Source: an uncultured Atopobiaceae bacterium
GTDB taxonomy: Bacteria > Actinomycetota > Coriobacteriia > Coriobacteriales > Atopobiaceae
Assembly (NCBI GenBank): GCA_944320975.1
Contig: CALUJM010000017.1
Location: 1-47,283 of the forward strand
Reading direction: 5' to 3'
Length of the DNA stretch: 47,283 bases
In this document: positions 24,067 to 30,031 of the stretch, in pieces
How positions within the stretch are numbered: the stretch's first letter is position 1
How the letters are laid out: each line of letters opens with the position of its first letter
The notes under the pieces: generated by a model
Database searches by the model: none
What the model was told of the DNA's origin: nothing
What the model saw: the letters and a program-made list of their open reading frames with translations, nothing else
Position numbers and translations under genes: made by a program

Positions 24067-24299
24067 GAGCTTGCGCCTCCCCTTCTGCGCTCGTTCGATG
24101 GCATCCTGTCACGGCCAGTATAACGAGCGCCCGCCGTCAAGCATTCAGTTGGCAACTGAATTTCTCGCCTTGTGAACTTCTGTGTGAAGTATCAGAACGC
24201 AACAGTAAGTCCATTTCGCCTGATAAAAGGCCATTTTGTGACCGCGCCGGACACTTTCCCCCGAGGGGCGGGGCGTTCCCGTCCGGGGAGGAGGCGCGC
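24067..24299. promoter_or_regulatory. Control region of the reverse-strand gene with 19-bp palindrome
   Basis: This 233-bp AT-richer stretch separates the divergent moron candidate and the lysis genes. At 24143-24161 the arms ATTCAGTTG and CAACTGAAT flank one G, a perfect operator-like palindrome. On the minus strand TTGACG (24140-24135) and TATACT (24122-24117) lie next to it, but only 12 bases apart, so the promoter call is weak. A second small dyad (ACTTC/GAAGT) follows at about 24176-24190. Confidence 0.5.
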
Positions 24300-24515
24300 A
24301 TGGAGTCGGTTATCGCCGCCCTGGTGACGGGCGTGCTGACGCTCGTCGGGGTGGTCGTCTCGAACGGCCGCAGCCGCGCGGTCATGGAGGTCAAGATCGA
24401 CAACCTGGCCAGGCAGGTGGAGAGGCACAACTGCCTGATGGAGCGCACCTACGCCCTGGAGCGGGACGTGTCCGTCGTGAAGGCCGAGATCGAGAACATG
24501 AAGGAGGGCCGTTAG
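24300..24515 (+). CDS. Small membrane protein of lysis cassette (XhlA-like)
   Basis: This 71-residue protein has an N-terminal hydrophobic helix (IAALVTGVLTLVGVVVS) and a following coiled coil (VKIDNLARQVERHN...LERDVSVVKAEIENMKEG). This layout is typical of hemolysin XhlA-like and other small proteins encoded directly before holins in Gram-positive phages. GGAGGAGG precedes the ATG. The next gene starts at the base after its stop codon. Confidence 0.65.
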   Translation: MESVIAALVTGVLTLVGVVVSNGRSRAVMEVKIDNLARQVERHNCLMERTYALERDVSVVKAEIENMKEGR

Positions 24516-24740
24516 ATGGAGGAGTTCCTGACGAGCAACGAGTGGCCGTGGCGCTTGGCGCGGACGATCGTGCAGGGCGTGCTGGGCGTGGTGGTGGCCA
24601 ACGTCGACATGCTGGTTGGCTGCGCGGTGCTGGAGCCGACGTGGCGCGCCGTGGTGGTGGCGCTGGTGATGGCGGTGCTGTCGCCGGTGATGGCGGAGCT
24701 GGGCGCGGCGCTGCCGGCGGGCGGTGAGCGCGATGAGTGA
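24516..24740 (+). CDS. Phage holin
   Basis: This 74-residue protein has two hydrophobic helices (about residues 17-37 and 43-66) separated by a short turn, and a charged C-terminus (GGERDE). This is a class II holin layout. Holins make membrane holes that release the lysin. It lies between the XhlA-like protein and the amidase. Confidence 0.75.
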   Translation: MEEFLTSNEWPWRLARTIVQGVLGVVVANVDMLVGCAVLEPTWRAVVVALVMAVLSPVMAELGAALPAGGERDE

Positions 24741-24843
24741 CGAGGCGGAGCTGGAGCCGACGGCCGAGCAGCTGGCGGCGATCGAGCAGGGGCCCGAGGG
24801 GGCTCCCGACGGCTTCGACCCCGAGGAAGGTGATGGCGAGTGA
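24733..24843 (+). CDS. Acidic 36-residue protein between holin and lysin
   Basis: A short frame starts at an ATG inside the holin 3' end and stops over the GTG start of the amidase (GTGA). It is strongly acidic (EAELEPTAEQLAAIEQ, then FDPEEGDGE). Tight coupling on both sides favours a real gene. Tiny acidic proteins occur at this place in other actinobacterial phages, but no function is known to me. Confidence 0.5.
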   Translation: MSDEAELEPTAEQLAAIEQGPEGAPDGFDPEEGDGE

Positions 24844-25796
24844 ACATAGTCGAGTTCGTCCAGGCGAGTGGCGCGAACTACACCGCCGGGCGCGGCGGGC
24901 GCGCGATCGACGGGATGGCGGTGCACTACACGGCGACGTCGGCGAGCGCGCACAACAACCTGGTGTACTTCTCGCGTGCCGGCGCGGGCGCCTCGGCGCA
25001 CCTGTTCGTGGACAAGGACGGGTCGATCCGGCAGTCGGTGCGCCTCGAGGACACCGCGTGGGCGGTGGGCGACTTCGCCGAGAACCAGCGCACGGTGTCC
25101 GTGGAGGTCGTGAGCGCCGGCGAGGACTTCACCGATTCGCAGGTAGCGGCGCTGGCGGAGATCTGGGCGTTCCTTCGTGCTACGTACGGGGTGACGAGGC
25201 TGATCCGCCACTACGACGTGACGGGGAAGCTGTGCCCGGCGCCATACGTGGACGCGGGCAAGTGGGCGGCGCTCAAGGCGCGCATCTTGGGTGGCAGCGG
25301 GGCAGCTGTCGCGCCGGGCCCTTCCGGGGGCGCTCCCTCCGGCAGCGTCGCCGACTTGGCGGCGCGCGTGATCGCGGGCGAGTTCGGGAACGGCGACGCC
25401 CGCCGCGCGGCGCTGGGGAGCCGCTACGACGAGGTGCAGGCGGAGGTGAACCGCATCCTGCTAGGCAGCTCGGGTTCTGCGGCACCGGCTGCAGCTGCGC
25501 CCGCGCCCGCCGCTCCCGACATCGAGGCGCTGGCGCAGGCGGTGATCCGCGGCGAGTACGGCAACGGGGACGCGCGCCGAGCGGCGCTTGGCGCCAACTA
25601 CGACGCGGTGCAGGCCAGGGTCAACGAGATCCTGGGCGTGGGCGGCGGGTCTTCGGGCGGCTCCGGCGGAGCCGACATCGAGGCTCTCGCCCAGGCTGTT
25701 ATACGCGGCGACTACGGCAACGGCGAGGAGCGCAGGCGCCGCCTGGGCTCGCTCTACGATGCCGTGCAGGCGCGCGTGAACGAGATCCTGCTGTGA
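24840..25796 (+). CDS. Endolysin: N-acetylmuramoyl-L-alanine amidase with three CW_7 repeats
   Basis: This 318-residue lysin has an Amidase_2 (T7-lysozyme-like) domain in residues 1-150. The zinc ligands are visible in MAVHYTAT and in RHYDVTGKLCP, and the general fold appears in AHLFVDKDGSI and RTVSVEVV. It cuts the amide between MurNAc and the stem peptide. Three CW_7 (Cpl-7-like) wall-binding repeats follow at about 172-205, 230-265 and 282-316, each with the pattern LAxxVIxGxxGNGxxRRxxLGxxYDxVQxxVNxIL. They are joined by Pro/Ala and Gly/Ser linkers. The start is GTG. Confidence 0.93.
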   Translation: MNIVEFVQASGANYTAGRGGRAIDGMAVHYTATSASAHNNLVYFSRAGAGASAHLFVDKDGSIRQSVRLEDTAWAVGDFAENQRTVSVEVVSAGEDFTDSQVAALAEIWAFLRATYGVTRLIRHYDVTGKLCPAPYVDAGKWAALKARILGGSGAAVAPGPSGGAPSGSVADLAARVIAGEFGNGDARRAALGSRYDEVQAEVNRILLGSSGSAAPAAAAPAPAAPDIEALAQAVIRGEYGNGDARRAALGANYDAVQARVNEILGVGGGSSGGSGGADIEALAQAVIRGDYGNGEERRRRLGSLYDAVQARVNEILL

Positions 25797-25906
25797 CGCG
25801 GGACGACCTCCGCTGGGGCGTGGCCACGGTGCTGGCGGCGATACTGTGCCTGTACGCGCTGCCGTTCCTGCCGCTGGCGTGGCTGGCCGGCAGGTCGGGC
25901 CGTTAG
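25793..25906 (+). CDS. 37-residue single-span membrane protein after lysin
   Basis: A GTG inside the amidase stop (GTGA) opens a 37-residue frame with a charged TRDDLRWG start, one hydrophobic helix (VATVLAAILCLYALPFLPLAWL) and a basic end. Coupled to the lysin, it is a plausible lysis accessory protein, but no family is recognised. Confidence 0.5.
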   Translation: MTRDDLRWGVATVLAAILCLYALPFLPLAWLAGRSGR

Positions 25907-25925
25907 GTTCGTGCCCGGTGCACGG

Positions 25926-26061
25926 CTTTTCAACGCTTTCCACGCGCCGGAGGGCCCCTGCCATGGCCCGCAGGCGTGTGGGAAGGGTTGGAAAGCCCCG
26001 GGCCCGCCTCTTTCCGTTTCTCAAGGTGCGGCCCCGCATCCTCTCTCGGGATGCGGGGCCG
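25926..26061 (+). terminator. Structured 3' region of late operon
   Basis: Two hairpins lie between the late operon and the convergent gene at 26069. The first is a long imperfect stem of 23 bases per arm (25926-25948 with 25973-25995, about four mismatches). The second is a 13-bp perfect stem (26029-26041 with 26049-26061, loop TCTCTCG). Neither has a long T-run, but together they are a likely bidirectional end of transcription. Confidence 0.6.
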
Positions 26062-26068
26062 TCTCGGC

Positions 26069-26365
26069 TCAGATGGTTATCGTGTCGCGGTGCCTGGGGC
26101 CGGCGACGAGCATGCGGTGCCACCAGTCGCGGTGCCTGGGGCCCGCCCCTGCGAGCGCGTCGATGAGGCGTGTCTGGGTGACCTCGTCGAAGCGGGCGAA
26201 GTCGTCTCGCATCGCGTTCTCGATGGCCGCGGAGGCGGCGACCATGTCGCGCAGGATCTCTTGCTTCTCCTCGATGGTGAAGCTCTCCGGGGAGATCTCG
26301 ACGATCCCGGCCATGAAGTAGGCGCGGTCTTCTTCGGCGGTGAGCGCGTTCCAGTCGGTTGCCAT
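26069..26365 (-). CDS. Hypothetical 98-residue prophage protein
   Basis: This acidic, helical protein (SPESFTIEEKQEILRDMVAASAAIENAMRDDFARFDEV) lies on the minus strand at the end of the prophage. GGAAC/GGAGAC precedes the start. An 18-bp direct repeat (26084-26101 and 26126-26143) makes the C-terminal AGPRHRD appear twice, so the last ~15 residues may be a recent duplication. No family is recognised. Its place next to the attachment region suggests prophage cargo. Confidence 0.55.
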   Translation of the reverse strand: MATDWNALTAEEDRAYFMAGIVEISPESFTIEEKQEILRDMVAASAAIENAMRDDFARFDEVTQTRLIDALAGAGPRHRDWWHRMLVAGPRHRDTITI

Positions 26366-26413
26366 TCTGTGTCTCCGTTCCCTTCTGTAACCGTCTTTTG
26401 AGGAGCTTCTGGG

Positions 26414-26433
26414 CGGTACGAATTCTGGTACGA
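26414..26433 (+). repeat. GGTACGAAT double repeat near right prophage end
   Basis: GGTACGAATTCTGGTACGAA carries the word GGTACGAA twice, 12 bases apart. The same word occurs twice, 11 bases apart, at 42772-42790 in the 3' end of the integrase gene of prophage 2. Placement beside an attachment region in both prophages suggests integrase arm-type binding sites or shared attP flank sequence. The rest of 26366-26546 holds no gene I can support. Confidence 0.5.
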
Positions 26434-26546
26434 AGGAGCCTGGAAGGAGCGTTTCGCAGCGTTTTCTTGCGTTGTGCGCATCAGTTAGAAAAACGGTATT
26501 CTACCTGCGGGAATGATGCGTTTTGTTGCGAAGCGCTCCTTGGTGC

Positions 26547-26669
26547 TTATACCCCCTCAGTCCCCCAGTTGGACACCGTCTGCCTCGAGACGCCGAGCTC
26601 GTACCCCAGCTGCTCCTGCGAGAGCCCCCGCTTCCTCCTGAGGTCGGCGAGCCTGTCGTTGAAGTTCAT
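26547..26669 (-). pseudogene. XRE regulator gene, 5' part only (cut by prophage 1)
   Basis: Starting with ATG at 26669, 35 codons encode a normal Cro/CI helix-turn-helix start (LRRKRGLSQEQLGYELGVSR, then QTVSNW). The frame then runs into GTEGV and stops. In intact members the next residues are E-N-G/D-K-x-Y-P-D. The break falls right after the TGG codon of the recognition helix, which marks the prophage 1 attachment junction. The remaining 3' part should lie to the left of the window. Confidence 0.75.
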
Positions 26670-26805
26670 GGTCGTTCCTTTCGGTCGGTCCTGCGGTCCG
26701 CACCGCCTGGGTGCGAGACCATGGAACCGTGCGGCGGGCCCTGGCGCCACCAACGACGGTTGGCAATCCGTCAACCAAAGGCGGCATTGGGCGAGGTTGC
26801 GGCGG

Positions 26806-27192
26806 CTAGGGCGCGGACACAGGGCTCCCGGTCTCGATGAACGCGATCAGCTCCTCGAGGTCGTCGAAGTCGTCGTAGTCGCCTGTGATGCCCTCGCGGT
26901 GGTAGACGACCCCCGCGGCCTCGTTCCGCTCGAGGCAGTCCAGGAGGTGCCCCTCTCCGAACCTGCGCGCGAACTTGCCGAAGGCGTGCGCCTTGAGCTG
27001 GGCGCTCTCCATGGCGTCGCAGCCGCTCGGGCACTCGTAGCAGTGGGCGAGCCCCCGTCCCTTTGAGCACGACCTCACCTCGCAGGTGGCGGCGTCCGGG
27101 CAGGACTCGGACTCGCAGCCGTCGCACCCGTCGTTCTCCGAGCACAGGCAGCAGGCGAGCCCGCACCGCGCGATCCCCAGCTCTCTCCTCAT
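26806..27192 (-). CDS. DUF3795-like cysteine-rich protein
   Basis: This 128-residue protein has the DUF3795 pattern of paired cysteines near the N-terminus (ARCGLACCLCSENDGCDGC) and again CPDAATCEVRSC and HCYECPSGCDAM, suggesting a bound metal or Fe-S centre. A helical C-terminal half has HAFGKFARRFGEGHLLDCLER. The ATG at 27192 was chosen because AAGGGGG sits just upstream; longer frames overlap the divergent gene. Function unknown. It shares a 70-bp divergent promoter region, with a LexA-type box, with the GyrI-like gene. Confidence 0.75.
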   Translation of the reverse strand: MRRELGIARCGLACCLCSENDGCDGCESESCPDAATCEVRSCSKGRGLAHCYECPSGCDAMESAQLKAHAFGKFARRFGEGHLLDCLERNEAAGVVYHREGITGDYDDFDDLEELIAFIETGSPVSAP

Positions 27193-27202
27193 GAGGACCC
27201 CC

Positions 27203-27231
27203 TTGTTAACGAACGTATGTTCCTGTACCAT
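27203..27231 (+). promoter_or_regulatory. Promoter with overlapping LexA (SOS) box
   Basis: CGAACGTATGTTCC at 27210-27223 fits the Gram-positive SOS consensus CGAACRNRYGTTYC at all 14 positions. It lies between TTGTTA (27203-27208) and TACCAT (27226-27231), a 17-bp-spaced promoter candidate reading toward the GyrI-like gene. A repressor there would block RNA polymerase. It also lies 18 bases before the start of the divergent DUF3795 gene. Confidence 0.65.
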
Positions 27232-27262
27232 GATGCTACCACAAGCGAGGACGGAGGCCACG

Positions 27263-27973
27263 ATGGCGTACGACTTCAAGAGGGAGTTCCGCGACCTGTA
27301 CCAGCCCAAGATGGCCCCGGCGCTCGTCGACGTTCCGGCGATGACCTTCGCCGCCGTCGCCGGCGCGGGGGACCCCAACGTGGAGGGGGGCGCCTACAAG
27401 CGCGCGCTCGGGCTCCTGTACGCCTTCTCCTACACGGCCAAGATGTCGAAGATGGGAGACTGGCAGCCCGAGGGCTACTTCGACTACGTGGTGCCGCCGC
27501 TCGAGGGCCTGTGGTGGGGCGGAGAGGGCGCGTTCGACGGGACGGGCGTCGACGACAAGGCGGCCCTCTCGTGGGTGTCGCTCATCCGCCAGCCCGACTT
27601 CGTGACGCCCGGGACCCTCCCCGCGATTCGCGAGATGGCTGCCGAGAAGAAGCCCGACCTGGCAGACGCCCTCGAGTCGGGCGAGCTCCGCCTCGTGCGG
27701 TTCTCGGAAGGGCGCTGCGCGCAGTCCATGCACAGGGGGCCCTACGACGAGGAGGGTGCCACGATCTCGAAGCTCGCCGCCTTCGTCGGTGCGCAGGGCC
27801 TTCGCCTCGACATCGGCGAGGCGGGGGGCTCGCGCCCGAGCGACGTCCTCGGCGCGCTCGACTGCGACGGCGGCGTCCCCTCCGTCCGCCTCCACCACGA
27901 GATCTACCTGGGCGACCCCAGGCGCACGAAGCCCGAGAGCCTCAGGACCGTCATCCGGCACCCGGTCGCTTAG
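27263..27973 (+). CDS. GyrI-like small-molecule binding domain protein
   Basis: This 236-residue protein is of the GyrI-like family (COG4832 type). It opens DFKREFRDLYQPKMAPALVDVPAM and has the core AMTFAAVAGAGDPN, WWGGEGAFDG, the QSMHRGPYDEEGATISKL segment (the H-x-G-P-Y motif of GyrI-like folds) and a final HHEIYLGDPRR. Members bind small molecules; E. coli GyrI/SbmC, a distant relative, is an SOS-induced gyrase inhibitor. The upstream LexA-type box therefore fits, though gyrase binding here is not shown. A YjbR-like gene follows after eight bases. Confidence 0.8.
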   Translation: MAYDFKREFRDLYQPKMAPALVDVPAMTFAAVAGAGDPNVEGGAYKRALGLLYAFSYTAKMSKMGDWQPEGYFDYVVPPLEGLWWGGEGAFDGTGVDDKAALSWVSLIRQPDFVTPGTLPAIREMAAEKKPDLADALESGELRLVRFSEGRCAQSMHRGPYDEEGATISKLAAFVGAQGLRLDIGEAGGSRPSDVLGALDCDGGVPSVRLHHEIYLGDPRRTKPESLRTVIRHPVA

Positions 27974-27981
27974 GGACGACC

Positions 27982-28365
27982 ATGGACCTCTCGCGCATAG
28001 ACGCCCGCCTGCTCTCGCGCCCCGGCGCAACCAAGGCCCTCCACGAGAAGTGGGGCTGGATGGTGTACTGGGTGGGCGGCAGGCAGTTCGCCTGCGAGTT
28101 CGTCGCTTCTCCCGACGCCAGGCCGCCCTACGCGGGGCGCCATCTGCTCTCGCTCAAGTGCGACTCCGACCGCATCCTGGAGCTGCGCGCGGAGCATCCG
28201 GGCGCGGTTCTTCCCGGCTACTACTCCGACGGGCGCACGTGGGTCTCCGTCGACCTGGACGCCAACCTTCCCGAGGGGCTCGTGCTCGACCTCTGCGACA
28301 TGAGCTACGACCTCGTCTTTGCTAGGCTGCCCAAGCGCGTGCAACGGGAGGTCGCCGGCGGGTAG
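27982..28365 (+). CDS. MmcQ/YjbR-like protein
   Basis: This 127-residue protein has the YjbR/MmcQ pattern: a short N-terminal helix ending in KWGWMVYWVGGRQFA, LLSLKCDSDR, HPGAVLPGYYSDGRTWVSV and a C-terminal DLCDMSYDLVFARLPKR. The family has a double-wing DNA-binding-like fold but no firmly known role. It lies eight bases after the GyrI-like gene with which it is probably co-transcribed, so it may share the SOS-type control. It is often found fused or adjacent to GyrI-like proteins. Confidence 0.75.
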   Translation: MDLSRIDARLLSRPGATKALHEKWGWMVYWVGGRQFACEFVASPDARPPYAGRHLLSLKCDSDRILELRAEHPGAVLPGYYSDGRTWVSVDLDANLPEGLVLDLCDMSYDLVFARLPKRVQREVAGG

Positions 28366-28446
28366 CCGTGCAACGATCTGTTGCTCGACGGGCGGCCCGG
28401 CCTCCGGGACAATGGGCGAGAAGGACCCAGACGAGAGGAGCCCCCG

Positions 28447-29271
28447 ATGATCATGCTCAAGGACGCGCTCGCCCGCCTGCGCCGCGAGCGCGGGCTCACC
28501 CAGGAGGAGCTGGCGCGTCGGCTCTACATCACGAGGCAGGCGGTGAGCCGGTGGGAATGCGGAGCCACCGAACCCGGCATCGACATGCTCAAGCTCATCG
28601 CGCGCGAGCTGGACGTCCCCGTAACGGAGCTCCTCGACATGCCCGAGCACTACTGCCAGAGCTGCGGCATGATGTTCACCGGCCCCGGCCAGCACGGTCA
28701 TGAGGCGGACGGTTCCGAGGCCGAGGATTTCTGCCGCTGGTGCTACGAGAACGGCGTCTACACGTACGAGACCTCGATGGACGAGATGATCGAAGACTGC
28801 GCGCCGCGCATGGCCGAGGCGATGGGTTGGACTGTGGACGAGGCGGCGTCGCTTTTGGGTGCGGTGCTGCCGACGCTTCGCCGCTGGCGTGAGGTCGCCG
28901 AGAACGAGAAGACCTACGGCGAGGAGACGCGCGCGGCGTACGGCGACGAGGTGGTGGATGCCGCCAACAAGAAGTACCTGGCGATGGGCGAAGCGGCTCA
29001 CCTACAGGCGGAAGAGCTGGCGGTCGCCATCAACGAGCAGCTGCGCCGTGCGATGGAGGCGGGCGATCCGGCCGGCCCCGAGGCGCGCAAGCTCGTGGAG
29101 ATGCACGGCCGCTGGCTGCGCATGTACTGGCCGGATGGTACCTACACGCCCGAGGCTCACAAGGGTCTGGCGGACGGCTATGTTGCTGACGAGCGGCTCC
29201 AAGCCTATTACGAAAAGATTGCGCCGGGGGCGGCGCAGTTCCTGCGCGATGCGATCCGCGCGTGCGCATAA
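28447..29271 (+). CDS. Regulator with XRE, zinc-ribbon and TipAS domains
   Basis: This 274-residue protein has three parts. Residues 3-60 form a Cro/CI helix-turn-helix (LTQEELARRLYITRQAVSRWE). Residues 67-100 form a small zinc ribbon (CQSCGMMF and FCRWCYENG). Residues 105-270 match a TipAS ligand domain (WREVAENEKTYGEETRAAYG, then MHGRWLRMYWPDG and YVADERLQAYYEKIAPGAAQFL). In TipA this domain traps thiopeptide antibiotics and is joined to a MerR domain; here an XRE domain takes its place. A dyad CCCGG/CCGGG (28396-28408) lies in the likely promoter (TCGACG-17-GACAAT). Drug sensing is inferred from the domain. Confidence 0.85.
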   Translation: MIMLKDALARLRRERGLTQEELARRLYITRQAVSRWECGATEPGIDMLKLIARELDVPVTELLDMPEHYCQSCGMMFTGPGQHGHEADGSEAEDFCRWCYENGVYTYETSMDEMIEDCAPRMAEAMGWTVDEAASLLGAVLPTLRRWREVAENEKTYGEETRAAYGDEVVDAANKKYLAMGEAAHLQAEELAVAINEQLRRAMEAGDPAGPEARKLVEMHGRWLRMYWPDGTYTPEAHKGLADGYVADERLQAYYEKIAPGAAQFLRDAIRACA

Positions 29272-29649
29272 TCGTCTTGCGTGGTTGTCTTTAGGGTTGC
29301 CTGCATCAGTACATGTGGGAAACGGGTAGTATCGGATCACACTTTGAGCGATCGCCGCAGATGAGCTCGTCGCGGGCCTTGCCACGATGGCGGTGCGCTT
29401 CCCGCTGCGCGGGTTGAAGCAACAGGATTGGTTGGTAAACGTTCCGCTCTACGTCGTCAACGCCTTTCCGGGCATCCTCGAGTGTGAATGCTCCACCTAT
29501 CGGGTATAGGCGGGACATGGCGTGCGTTCAGGGGTTGTCAAAAGGGGGCCGTAACAGGACGAAGACCATCTGCGATGCGCTGTCCGGCCCGGCCCGCTAT
29601 GATGGCGGAAAGGTTTTGGTAATCGCGCGCGGCGCGGAGAGGGGATGCG
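29272..29649. other. 378-bp gap before csoR; possible operator half-site
   Basis: No convincing gene is present. A 70-codon minus-strand frame (29306-29518) lacks a ribosome binding site and resembles nothing I know. At 29496-29510 lies CCTAT/ATAGG around CGGGT. Its reverse complement, CCTATACCCGATAGG, shares CCTATACCC with the CsoR-type operator at 29976-29995, so csoR may regulate this site too. TATGAT at 29598-29603 is a possible csoR -10 without a clear -35. Confidence 0.45.
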
Positions 29650-29925
29650 ATGAGGCAGTGCATGGATGCGACGAACCTTCACAGGCGTCTGCACAAGATC
29701 ATCGGCCAGGTGCAGGCCATCGATCGCATGATTGACGAGGACGTGCCGTGCGAGGACATCCTCTCGCAGATCAACGCTGCGAAAAGCGCCCTGCATCGGT
29801 GCGGCCAGGTTGTGCTCGAAGGGCACATCCAGCACTGCGTGCGCGACGGCATCGAGCACGGGGACGCTGACAAGACCGTCGCCGACTTCACCAAGGCCGT
29901 CGAGCGCTTCGCCAACATGATCTAG
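29650..29925 (+). CDS. CsoR/RcnR-family metal-sensing repressor
   Basis: This 91-residue all-helical repressor releases DNA when it binds metal. The family pattern is present: LHRRLHKIIGQVQAIDRMIDED, CEDILSQINAAKSAL, and a downstream H-x3-C (EGHIQHCV). Together with the first Cys near residue 35, these make the C-H-C ligand set of copper sensors. The N-terminal region lacks the extra His of RcnR-type nickel sensors as far as I can see. It precedes a P1B ATPase by 106 bases, with a palindromic operator between. Confidence 0.85.
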   Translation: MRQCMDATNLHRRLHKIIGQVQAIDRMIDEDVPCEDILSQINAAKSALHRCGQVVLEGHIQHCVRDGIEHGDADKTVADFTKAVERFANMI

Positions 29926-29952
29926 TGCCCCAGCTGAAAAAAGAACTTCGGC

Positions 29953-29993
29953 TTGACCCCTCTTCCTCAAAGCGTTATACCCATAGGGGTATA
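29953..29993 (+). promoter_or_regulatory. Promoter of P1B ATPase with CsoR-type operator
   Basis: TTGACC (29953-29958) and TATACC (29976-29981) are 17 bases apart. The -10 is embedded in TATACCC-ATAG-GGGTATA (29976-29993), a G-tract palindrome of the CsoR operator type. Repressor binding would cover the -10, so metal-induced release would switch on the transporter. Confidence 0.8.
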
Positions 29994-30031
29994 GGTATCA
30001 AAACGCGCCGGCGAGAAGGACGGGGGAGCCC

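Larger units (their letters stand above)
1..26560 (+). mobile_element. Prophage 1, late region with right end (left end outside window)
   Basis: Portal, scaffold, capsid, three connector-like genes, Dit, Tal, BppU-like, receptor-binding, holin and amidase genes follow the order of SPP1/TP901-like siphophages, all on the plus strand. The right boundary is placed near 26560, where an XRE gene is cut in its helix-turn-helix codons. A block of about 13.8 kb of non-phage cargo separates portal from scaffold. No terminase is seen in the 569 bases before the portal, and no tail tube, tail chaperone or tape measure gene lies between the connectors and Dit. The element therefore looks defective, or domesticated as a carrier of the polysaccharide locus. 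The family calls are firm; the single-prophage reading is inferred from gene order and orientation. Confidence 0.8.

Noticed and set aside
29306..29518. 70-codon minus-strand frame in the gap before csoR
   Set aside because: No ribosome binding site, no family resemblance, and its first codons coincide with an operator-like dyad.
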